Part shown: piece after piece, positions 10,187 through 20,800 of the stretch
Layout of the letters: each line of letters opens with the position of its first letter
Position numbering within the stretch: position 1 is the first letter of the stretch
Source: Tritrichomonas musculus
Lineage: Eukaryota > Parabasalia > Tritrichomonadida > Tritrichomonadidae
Length of the DNA: 64,000 nt
Assembly: GCA_039105265.1 (NCBI GenBank)
Contig: JAPFFF010000017.1
Span: 806,001-870,000 of the forward strand
Direction: 5' to 3'
Notes under the pieces: generated by a model
Databases searched by the model: none
What the model was told of the DNA's origin: nothing
The model's input: the letters and a program-made list of their open reading frames with translations, nothing else
Translations under genes and position numbers: made by a program

Positions 10187-11326
10187 AAAAATATAAAAGT
10201 CATTCATAATTTTTTTACAAAAAATGCAAAATATTAAGATTTGATACATATTTATAATGAATATATTATTATATTATGAGATTATAACTCTCAAATCAGT
10301 TTAATTTATTTTCCTTATTAAGATAAAATATTTTTATTTATATGATTATTTATATCAAATTGCCATCAGAAAATCCATCATAAACCTCTCAAAATTCATT
10401 AAATCTTAAGAAATCTTCATCAAATAAAATAAATAATTTATCAAAAAGTTGATATTAAACAAAATCATATCTCAGTTTTCACAATGACAATTCTTATTAA
10501 ATTTATATTTTAGATATAATATATATAATGTAAACTGTATAATTATTTATATACAATGACTATCACGTTATAAAAGTTTAAAACCGTTTTTTTATAAATA
10601 TAATTATCTTTGTATTTTAAAAAAAAAAATATAAATTATTAAATAATATATAATAACAATAATCATTATAAAATATATATAATGTATATAAATGTTAAAA
10701 ATAATTCCATATCATGAGTAAGCCTTGGTTTTTGTATTTACAATTGTATACAACTTGTCCGTTTAAAAATTACAATTGTAATTACAATTGTAAATACGTT
10801 ATTTTCTCGATATTAGTTTTTTATTTTTATCTTGATCTACAATTATTTTTTTATATTAAAAATGTTTTTAATAATTTAAAAATAAAAAGATAAAATAGTA
10901 AAATGTTTTTCAAATTAAATAATATTATTTTTGATTCTTCATAAAATAAAAAACAATTTATTCGCATTCAAAAAGTTTCCTTAATACTACAAATCAAAAA
11001 ATCGTTATTTTACGAAAAAAGGCGTTAAAAAGACGTTTAAAGTATTTGTGATGTAAAAAAAATAAGGCCTAATCATGAGATATATTATTATGATATTTTT
11101 TGGGAAAAAGTTAGATGTTGTACTCATTTATTGACAACCACAATTGTATGAATTCAAATAAGAGAAAAAAAATTGCATGAAAGATGAATTGTTTAATGGG
11201 TATGGAAACTATAAAAATAACGTATTTTGGTATTTTTATTTTCTAAATATCTTTTTTGAAAAAGCATTTTCAGGTAAAATACATTTGCTTTGTATTTTAT
11301 TATATTTTTTATATTTAATTAAAGCA
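10187..11326. other. AT-rich spacer
   Basis: No supported gene. The stretch holds many short AT repeats and a few ACAATTGT palindromes near 10740-10795. A 71-codon frame at 11177-11392 crosses the transposon boundary at 11331 and is most likely random. Confidence 0.5.
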
Positions 11327-11330
11327 TTAA
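11327..11330. repeat. TTAA target site duplication, left
   Basis: TTAA directly precedes the terminal inverted repeat GGGTGAGAAAAAAAA at 11331 and is matched by TTAA at 13646-13649. Confidence 0.8.
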
Positions 11331-13645
11331 GGGTGAGAAAAAAAAAAACTTTCTGTTACATTAAAATACAAGTCATAAAAAGCTTAAATTAAATATAAAC
11401 TATATCTTGAATTTTCGTTTTCGCTGAGATTAACTTGATTTTAATTTCACTTTTTCAATACTTTTTAAAACTTTTTCAAAGCACAAAAAATGGAGCACAG
11501 CTCAATCAATTGATGTTCTTAGGTTACAATCCACTTACAAATCATTTATTTATCAGATGATAAATAGCATAACAGAAGCCTTTTTTTGTTTTATTATTTA
11601 GATTTAAAAAAATAAAAAGAGAAAAACTTCAATTCACTTTTTTATCATAAATAAATGATTTAAAACGCAAATATAAAATGGAATTATTGTTAAAATATTT
11701 AAAATTTTTTAACTTTATGAAAAAATTTAATAAAAAATGAATAATTAAGTAAAAAAAAATTGAGTATTGATTTTATTAATTGTTTATTTCAGAAAATTTG
11801 AGAGAATAGGAATGGCGCCAAAAAGAATTTAAAGCAAAAAAATGCGTGCAAGACGAAATCAAACATCTGCTGCTCGACAAGCACGCTTAGATAACATAGA
11901 AAAGCAAAAGAAAGTAGTTGAACCTCCCGCAACTCCATCTAAGGTTTCATCGCAATCAATGATATTCTCGGGCTTGGTTTCAAACTCTTCTATGAATCGT
12001 GTATCTTTAGTTCTTGATTCATGTGGTGTCAATCATGAAAGCCTGACAAAAACTACATCTCTTCTACCACATGTTGAGAAGAAGATGGTGAATTACGCAA
12101 ATAAAAGCTGTGAAAACGCGAGGCGTGAAATGTCTGGATTCGCTTCAACAGACACTCGTTGGAGCGGACAGAAAAATGGATCTGAATCAACGTCATCTTG
12201 GATTGATTATATAACAGGAAAGATTCTCAAATTTTCTAATTGTATCAAAGAAGGTAAAGGAAAGACGAATTCAAATTTCAATGGTGCTTCTAATATGATG
12301 GAAAGCCAGGGCCTTCGATCCTGCTTGACTGATATGGCTAATGATGGATCATTAAATAATATCAAAACATTTGCAAGAGACATGGACAATAAAAGTTGGC
12401 ACATTCTAGAAGAATTTGGTTTTGATCCTGAGACAGAGCGATTTGACCCAGGCCATTATCGTAAAAATTTTGATAATCGATGGAAAAGTTTCACTGACAC
12501 AAATAACAATTTCCAATATATAGAAAATGGAGCTACTTACATAATTAAGCAGCCATTTCGAGGTTTACTTCCTCATCTAAAACATTGGTTAAATATTATT
12601 TTAGATATTGAAAATGATGATCAACGCGTTAAAGAATGGGAGAATTTTGCATACCATTGTGTTGGATTGCACGACTTTTGTCATCACGGAGAGCTAGATA
12701 TCGATGTTTTATGGCAAACTGGTGTAAACCATTCAATTTTAATTGTAAAATTATTAGAATTTATTACCAACGAATCTGCCATTATCCGTAAAATATCTAC
12801 ACAAAATACGACACAAAGATGTGAATCTTTCAATGCAGAGATTGGTAGAATAATGCCGAAAACGTTTACTAATTATCACTACGAAATGGGCGTTTCATCA
12901 GCAGTTTTAAAGCATAATGAACCAAATTTTTATGATCAATTCCTCGAAATTACAGAGGCACCTAAACCACCAGCTGTTTGTTGGAATAGGATCGTAAATT
13001 ACTATGATTCGCGAAGAACATATAATATAAAAAGAAGGACTCCTGAAATGAGGAAAAGAAAAAATCAACTACGAAGAAAAAACAGAGCAAAAAATAAATC
13101 GCAGCCAGGAGATTATACAAGTTCTAAAATTGAAAAAGATTGCGAAGATAATGAATAAAAAAATTTAAATATTTGTATTTTTTCTTATTTTATGATTTAA
13201 AAAAATAACTAAAAACTAGGTTTTATATATTAAATTTACTTTTTTTTTTGTTTTATGAATAATATTATATATAATTATTTTTTCAGCAAAATGATATCAT
13301 AAATGGGCAGATTTAACCTCTTATATTTAAAAAAATGGGCAGATTTAATATAGATTAACAGATTCTTTATCAAATTGGGCAGATTTTCGAAATTTCAAAA
13401 ATAATTAAAGAAGAATGAAAAGACCAGAATAATTCCTTTAGAATAATGAAAGAACGGATTTGTATATTTAGTAATATTAAGTTTATTTTATGCCAAATCT
13501 TTTAGTTTTTGGATTTGATATAATCAAAAATAAAAAATAATTATTTTAGATAATTTTATTTTTAAAATATTCAACGTATTATTTATTATCTAATTTATAT
13601 AATATTTGTAAAAAATATTGAGTGTAAACTTTTTTTTTCTCACCC
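11331..13645 (+). mobile_element. Kolobok-like DNA transposon, apparently complete
   Basis: The element is 2,315 bp long. It begins GGGTGAGAAAAAAAAAA and ends with the inverse, TTTTTTTTTCTCACCC, giving terminal inverted repeats of about 16 bp. It is bounded on each side by TTAA. It contains one long uninterrupted transposase frame. TTAA duplication is the hallmark of Kolobok and piggyBac elements, and the transposase lacks piggyBac features. Intact ends and an intact gene indicate a recent insertion. Confidence 0.8.
11842..13158 (+). CDS. Kolobok/Mutator-like DDE transposase
   Basis: A 438-residue frame sits centrally in the TTAA-flanked element. The N-terminus is basic. The core begins with IFSGLVSNSSMNRVSLVL and SCGV, then DTRWSGQ at about residues 106-112, which looks like the first catalytic Asp. 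DMDNKSWHILEEFGF at about 180-194 resembles the D-x-D-x-(K/S) segment of Kolobok-type transposases, and TTQRCESFNAEIGRIMPKTF at about 324-343 matches their conserved E-S-F-N block before the C-terminus. The tail is highly basic. It would catalyse cut-and-paste transposition. A six-codon upstream frame begins at 11812, so the ATG at 11842 is preferred. No frame break is visible, so the gene may still be functional. Confidence 0.7.
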   Translation: MRARRNQTSAARQARLDNIEKQKKVVEPPATPSKVSSQSMIFSGLVSNSSMNRVSLVLDSCGVNHESLTKTTSLLPHVEKKMVNYANKSCENARREMSGFASTDTRWSGQKNGSESTSSWIDYITGKILKFSNCIKEGKGKTNSNFNGASNMMESQGLRSCLTDMANDGSLNNIKTFARDMDNKSWHILEEFGFDPETERFDPGHYRKNFDNRWKSFTDTNNNFQYIENGATYIIKQPFRGLLPHLKHWLNIILDIENDDQRVKEWENFAYHCVGLHDFCHHGELDIDVLWQTGVNHSILIVKLLEFITNESAIIRKISTQNTTQRCESFNAEIGRIMPKTFTNYHYEMGVSSAVLKHNEPNFYDQFLEITEAPKPPAVCWNRIVNYYDSRRTYNIKRRTPEMRKRKNQLRRKNRAKNKSQPGDYTSSKIEKDCEDNE

Positions 13646-13649
13646 TTAA
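13646..13649. repeat. TTAA target site duplication, right
   Basis: TTAA directly follows the right terminal inverted repeat of the Kolobok-like element. Confidence 0.8.
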
Positions 13650-16559
13650 AGGAAGATTATCAAAAATAAAAGGTACCGAAACTCTGTATGCTGGGGTAAA
13701 TCGAACTTTAGGATTGCTTTTGATTCTTTATATTTTAAATATATAATTATAATAAATTTTTGCAGGTTTTCACAGATAGATTTTTTTTATAATTTGTTTG
13801 TTCGCGAGATATTAATGTTTTTTGGAATTTTATTTCAAAAAGTGAAAATTAAAAGATTTTCAAATTTCAAAATGTAACTGCGATATATTGTAATATTTAT
13901 AATATAATCATTATATTATGTATTTTTAATATTTTATATAATTTATATAATGAAAATTTAATTATTTATTTCAATCATATTTGCTATATATTAATATTTG
14001 AATATTTTTTAAAATTGAATTCATAGAAATGAGAAGATTTTCAAATTTCAAATTGTAGCTAATATATACAATATTGTTAATATTTATATTATTATATTAT
14101 TATTTATATAGGTTTTTATTTTATGTTATTGTCTTAAAAATAATATAATTTTATTTTATATATTCATATATTCATATTTATATAATATTAAAAATTGAAT
14201 TTATAGAATATTGAATTGACTGCAAATTTCAAAATGTAGGAATAATATATTATAATAATAACAGTAACAAAATATATTTATATTATATATAGTTATAATT
14301 ATATTTACAAACACATAAAATAAATATGCATATAGAAATGCTAAATATTAACATAAATAATGCATTTTTAAAAAAAGTAATAAAATTGATAAAAAGTAAT
14401 TGACCTTTTTTGGAGAAATCCAAATTCAAATTGCATTTGGTATATCTTCAAATAATCCTTAATTAAAGCTTTAATAATAATTTAAAAATAATGTATGATA
14501 AATATATATAATGAATATTTCAAATGTAATTGCTTTTAAATTATTATTCATACTAATATTCAAGATCTTTTTATTTTTTCTGGTTAATCATTATAATTAT
14601 ACCTGAATACTTATATATGCATTTGTATATAATGAAATATTAGATATTATTTACATTTTAAATAAAATTAGTTCAATGATTCATATAAAATATATAGTAA
14701 TTTTATAAAATGATTGAAAAAACAAGAAATTTCATTTTTAAAAGTCTATGATTGATTTATTTAAATACATATATAATTATCAATTGTAAAAGGTATGAAT
14801 TTAGCCTTATTTTATGAATTTTTTTTTTGGAAAAAACTCAAATATCATTCAAATTGGTATATCTTAATAAATAATCTATATATTTTTAATTAAATATAAC
14901 ATTTAATTAAAATATAATGTATGATAAAATACAGCAAAGGAAATAAATCTGTTAAATCCGTTATTGGAAGCTTAATAATGCATCAAAAAAGCTTTATATT
15001 TTTCTAAAATTACATTTTATTTTAATTTGTAAACAATTAAAACCAAATATTTTTGGATATTTAAAATAAAAAACTGGTACCAAAAATGAAAAAAATATTT
15101 ATTTGATACAAAAATTGATATTTGAGATTTACATGATTATTCATTGATCATCAATTTCAAAATCGAAATACACAAAACAATAGTAATTGATATAACAAAT
15201 AAATAAGTTGTATTTTAAATATCAGAATAATCTTCTATTACGAATTATTTAAAAAAAAAAGATAAAAACCGTTTATTAAAAAAAGATTAGGTACCTTTCA
15301 AAAATATAATAAAAAAATTCTTTTTTAAAAATCTATAATTAAAGATAATTTTTTGTTATATCTTTATGTATTATTGTTATTTATTACTAAATAACATGAT
15401 TAGCGCTGCTTATATTGACTCTATACATTAAATTTTTGATATTTCCAGCAAAATATGGTAAAAATCATTCTTTTCAAAGTCTAATCAAAATAATTATTAA
15501 TTTAAAGTCATAAACCTCATTTTGTTATATCTTATGAATAGTTTCTTCGAGTTAAAAAGAAATCGGCTCGAGCATCCCATTTACAAACGTCGTTAAAATT
15601 ATGAGCATGATATTTCATCATTCAACATATTAATTATTTGTATACTTTGATATCATATTATATATCTATTATAATACATATATAACAGATAATATACCAT
15701 ATATATATTTTTTATTTCATATAAATAGTATTTTAAATAATTGTGTGCACATTCAAATTTGAATATTTTAAGCTATATTCAATTTTCTTTTTTCAATACT
15801 AATTATTGAATAGGTTTCTCAATATATTAAATATAACATATCACATTATTTAAAACAATAATATCTTAATAAATAAATATTATATAATTAAATAAAAGAG
15901 TATTTAACATTTATAATTATTAACCTTTACTTTTTGTAAAAACCATGGTATACAACCTAACGATCAAAAAGTACCTTTGTATGTACCATGGTACTTTCAA
16001 TTCAATTTTTGAATAAATCTATTTTTGTGTATCTTGACAAAGGGGAACCGATTTGAGCTTTTTATCAAATTTGGATTTGTGATTTTTAAATATGATAAAT
16101 AATTTTAATTTTCAATTCTGATAAAATGTTAATTAGTAATAAAAAAAATTTATCGTAGCAAAAAAAAGATATGATAATAAAGATGTTTTTCATTCAAAAA
16201 TTTAAACTTTTTGATACAAATCCTAATTTTTTATTCAATTTTTATTTTTTATTCTCAAATGAATTCGAATAATATGTTTATATCTTTTTATTAAATAGAG
16301 TAATTATAAAAATATCATATAATAATACTTATATATATACTCAATTTATATATAATAATTATTTAGATAAAATATTAAACTTAAAATAAGATATGCATTA
16401 AATTAATAGTATCTGCATTTTAAGAAAAAAACGTTATTTAATGAGTAGATAACGTATTTTTTGTTTATTAAATAATCATTATTTTGATAAACAAAAAATA
16501 TTTGTTAAAAAAAGAATAAGTAATTCAATTAAATATGCGTTTAAAACAATTATTTATTA
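13650..16559. other. Long AT-rich host spacer
   Basis: About 2.9 kb without a supported gene. It is almost entirely A and T with short local repeats such as TATATAAT. A GTACCATGGTAC palindrome with nearby ACCATGG and GTACC repeats lies near 15940-16000. I saw no transposase remnant and no RNA gene. Confidence 0.5.
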
Positions 16560-16565
16560 TTCGTT
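16560..16565. repeat. 6-bp target site duplication of outer Polinton, left
   Basis: TTCGTT precedes the terminal AGTAGTAATG and is repeated exactly at 61578-61583. Six-base duplications and AG...CT ends are typical of Polintons. Confidence 0.9.
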
Positions 16566-17039
16566 AGTAGTAATGATGTGTGCGACGTGCATCCCTATTA
16601 ACTACTGGAACATTTTACACCACCCTACCTTACCGCGCACCTAGCTCAGGTATGAAAAAATCAAATGTGATACTCATTATAGTTTTTACCGTTGTTTCCA
16701 TTACCGAACATACATAATTTAAATAATTTTCTGAAATCCCCAGCAAACTCCCCCAAAACCCTACCACATCTACAAATACAAATTTCTGAATTTTGGGCTA
16801 TCTACCTTACATAGAAGATTACAACATGCGCAATAGGCAATCTACAATTTCACATTTTAAATTTTACATGATGAAACACGAAAAACTGACCTTCCTAAGA
16901 TAGGTACACAAACATGAAAACCCTAGAACGATTTTTGCAAAAAATAATATTCACAAATGATATCACCAACTCTCATCACAAACGAGAATCACAAATTTAT
17001 ATTTCTTTTTTATTTTTCATTTTTTATTTCCATTTCACA
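16566..17039. repeat. Terminal inverted repeat of element A, left (474 bp)
   Basis: It matches the reverse complement of 61104-61577 over its whole length as far as I compared by eye. The inner limit is set by divergence after CCATTTCACA. The first gene starts 12 bases further in, so the repeat probably contains its promoter. Confidence 0.9.
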
Positions 17040-17050
17040 CAGTACTAAAC

Positions 17051-17743
17051 ATGAACACACAAAATACTATCAGCACTCTTATTTCTTCAAATCAGCAAAT
17101 ATATGGAAATTACACAGATGAGCAAATTTCTGAATATTTTCAAGAACATAATTGTACTATACTACGATTTCCTAAGAACGGATATTCAGAAAGTGCTCTG
17201 ACATTCTATCGTAATGACGATCCTAGCAGAATAATGTACACTACACTAGGAAGATTTGTAAGAAATCCAAATAAATTATACCAAAAAGACTATGGTTATA
17301 TGCGCAAAAATAATATAATATTAACAGAGACAAAAGAACAAAGATTAGAAAAACAAAGACAAGATTATGAAAACAAATTACGAGAGTCTATGAAGCAAGA
17401 AGATTGTATACTGACTTCTAAATATGAAGGTTCTCTTAAGCATGTACACTATACATATAACGATTTTGATTACAGAGTAACACCAGCAAATTGGAATGCA
17501 GGAGCAAGACCGCATCAAGCAAAATGTATAAGATATACTCACGAACATATAGCACAGTTATTTGCACAAGAAGGTTGCAAACTTATTTCACAGTACCAGA
17601 ATCAAAAATCAAAACTTACTTATGAATATAAAGGAAGAACATTCCAAGTTGTCTATAATGATTGGAAATTCTATCATAGTCGTCCGCATTTAGGTCAAGT
17701 TCATACTTACTTCACAGAGGAAATAGATAGAGAATTTAATTAA
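17051..17743 (+). CDS. Terminal orphan protein of element A with tandem treble-clef-like units
   Basis: This 230-residue protein starts 12 bases inside the left terminal repeat. It contains about three copies of a 60-70 residue unit: a helix with (E/H)QI(S/A).(Y/L)F, then (N/G)C.(L/I)(L/I/R)S.Y, then YEYKGR or YTYNDFDY, then V...W..... The spacing recalls repeated DNA-binding treble-clef modules of phage endonucleases, but here the usual paired cysteines are not present as a zinc ribbon, so the fold assignment is a guess. A DNA-binding function, perhaps regulation from the terminus, would fit the position. I do not recognise a family. Confidence 0.6.
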   Translation: MNTQNTISTLISSNQQIYGNYTDEQISEYFQEHNCTILRFPKNGYSESALTFYRNDDPSRIMYTTLGRFVRNPNKLYQKDYGYMRKNNIILTETKEQRLEKQRQDYENKLRESMKQEDCILTSKYEGSLKHVHYTYNDFDYRVTPANWNAGARPHQAKCIRYTHEHIAQLFAQEGCKLISQYQNQKSKLTYEYKGRTFQVVYNDWKFYHSRPHLGQVHTYFTEEIDREFN

Positions 17744-17756
17744 AAAACTTTGCTCA

Positions 17757-17765
17757 TATTTTTGT
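17757..17765 (+). promoter_or_regulatory. TATTTTTGT motif upstream of polymerase B of element A
   Basis: An exact TATTTTTGT lies 65 bases before the polymerase start, after the stop of the preceding gene. The same nonamer precedes several other starts in both Polintons, which is why it is listed as a possible promoter element. Confidence 0.35.
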
Positions 17766-17830
17766 ATTTCTTAATTTTTAATATTTTTAATATTTTTATT
17801 TTTATTCTTACACAAACATCCAAACTCACA

Positions 17831-20800
17831 ATGACAAAAATAATTCCAACATCAGCATTTGATTTACCACAAGAAACATTAACGAAGATTATTACAATTC
17901 TGAACACAAAATTACATGCGAACATAAATTTGGATTCAGAAGACAGAGAACAAAATATAACAAACTTGTGTAAGTATCTTAATGAAAACGCAGCTTTTGA
18001 TATTCTCTTTGACTCTGAACTTGAAACCGAAGATATAATGCCAGATGAGACTCTTGGCGAAGTTGATATCAATAATTATGTTGAAGAAATTCTCAAACAA
18101 AGAACAAAACAAATAGAAGAAAACATAGAAATTGCAAAGAAAACTATAAATAGTGTTCTGGAGCAAATTAATACTGAACCTGAAAATCAAGAATTATATG
18201 AGTATCTAGAGAAAAATGGGAGTAACTTCAAAAGCAAACACAAAGATTTCCTCATCATCAACTTTCCTTATGATTTCGACAGAGCTGTAGCAGCTTTACA
18301 AGAATATGATTATCCAGAAATATTTGTAAAAGAGAGATATGATCATGGTGAGCCTATAGTTACATACTACTTCAACGAAATTTCATCTTTGGAAAACATA
18401 TACGAATCTCTACACAAAGTTTACAAAGATGAACTAAAACCTTTTAAAATTCACTTTCAGTTATCAGGTATCTTTGAAACAAGTACCTTTGACTTTGAAA
18501 CTTATGAAGAAAAATATGATTATGAGGCTAGAGAGATAAGATGGCAGAATTATAAATCTGCAATTCCAATAATAGTAAAAGATGAAAGAAACTTGGAAGA
18601 ATGTAAAATGTATATAGAAACTGTGCTCAACAGCTATGAAACAACTTCATCAAATAACAAACTTACTATAGTACACTCAATTTCATTTACAGTTTCAAGA
18701 ATGAGAAAGGTTACAGGCCATATCAAAAATCTTCCACAAATTTTCAAGAACAACAACAATTATATTATTGTAGATGATGAAGATGATAATTTATGTTGGT
18801 ATAGATTTCTGGCTTGCTGTTTGTACCCAGAACTCACAAATCCTGAAAGTCAAAGAAAGAGTAAAAATATGGTCTACACTATTGAACATCGTACCAAGCG
18901 TGCCAAGAAGCTCCTTTTAGAAGAACATAACATAACATACACAACAAAAATACCAAATTATGGAAAAACAATTCTAGCTCAGTTTCAAGGTTCAACGACA
19001 GAAGATATGATGAAATCAGCAGAGAAACATAAAATCAATGTTAACATTTATGAGTACAATAATGATGAACAATATGATTTACAGGAACAATGGTATTTCA
19101 ACGAAGAATATCCAACATTTTCTGCACTCTTGTTTGCCAAAGATAGAATTTTACATATAATGTTCATCAAAGATGCTGAGAAACTTACCGCAATTCATGT
19201 TTGTCCAAAATGCAAGTCTAATGTTCATTATGGTCACAGCAATCTAAAAAGATTTGAAGATCATATCAAACATTGTGATGGAAAGTTCAAAAAACAATTT
19301 GTACCTAACAAAGAAGCTCTACCATACTGCCCACATATCTTAAACAACACTGTCTATGAATACTGTCTCGCGCATGATCTAGAATGGAAGCCAAACATAT
19401 ATTATATGACTTATGATTTTGAAACTATGGAGCAAGTTGTAAATGAAGAAGCTGGCAAATCTACTTTTATAAACTCAAAACTCATACCACTCTCAGTTTC
19501 ATCATGTGTGAAGTCTGCTTCTGGACTTACAACAAAGAACTTTAGCTTAAGAGATAGCAAAGATTTTATTCCACTTTGGTTGAATTGGCTTTTTGAAGAA
19601 TCTTTGTTAATTTACGAAGATAAGCTAAAATATTCCTGTGTGCCAGAGAATATAGATCCAAATATTAATACTATTACTGTATTTGGCTTTAATTCTTCTA
19701 GGTTTGACAGTAATTTGTTCAAGAAATATTTAAACATGGAACACTGGAGTATAGATTCTACAAGTATTATAGGAACCTTATCATCTTTAAAACAATTTAT
19801 ACTCACTTCTTCTAAATATCATACTTCTTTAAGATTTATAGATGCACAAGCTTTTGTGGCAGGAGGAACATTAAAACAATTTGGAGTAGATTTTGGAGGG
19901 CAGGAGAACAGTGTAAAAGGTATATTTCCATACGAGGTTATCAGCAATGAGAATTACAATGAAGTTTTGTCGAAAACAGAACCTTTCGCATATGAAGATT
20001 TCTATAGTTATCTCAATCAAAATAATCCTCTTTCTAAGAAAGATTATGAAGAATATGTGAAAGACAGCAAGAATTACAAAAATAGATGGGAATATTTGCT
20101 AGCTTACAACGACAATGATGTAGAAATGATGATAAGACCTATAGACAATCTTATCAAAATGAATGCCGAGTATAAAGTAGACATGATTTCAAATTTATCT
20201 TTGTCAAAATGTTCAGCTTGTATCAAGTATGCTCTAGCTTATAAGAATTTCGATCCGCATGTAGATTACGATATTATCAACAAAGAAAATACTTTTAAAC
20301 CTACTTCAAAATGGTGGAGATATAAATGTGAAAGTTATTTCAAGCAAGATCAGAAGTATAATCAAACTCATGCTACCAAACCAAGAAATTTAGAAAAGTG
20401 TATCTCTGTTGACGACTATGATAAATTTTTAAAGATATACGAGAATTCTTGCTGTCATTTGTGTGGAGAACATTTCACAAACACAAACAAACCTACATTA
20501 GATAGAATTAATAATGATATTGGACATGAGCTCGAAAATTGTAAACTTGCGTGTGCCGAGTGTAATAAGCTTCGTAAGAGAGATGATCCAAAAATAACAA
20601 GACTCAGAACACAACTTAAGAAATTTTGCAAATTACATCATCTTCCAACTCTCATAAATGATGAACAAGAATATTATAGTTTACGAAACAATATTACAGG
20701 TGGTCTTTCGAATGTGCAGCACAGATATAATATTAAAGGTGAAACTCATATAAACAAATTTCGTTATGATGCTGTCAACAATAAAGTTATCTCGTATGAC

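Noticed and set aside
15940-16000. GTACCATGGTAC palindrome and nearby GTACC repeats as a regulatory site
   Set aside because: No gene lies near it and it does not recur near starts in the window.
13650-16559. Possible tRNA or small RNA genes in the long spacer
   Set aside because: No cloverleaf-compatible GC-containing arms or A/B box motifs were found by eye; the stretch is almost pure A/T.
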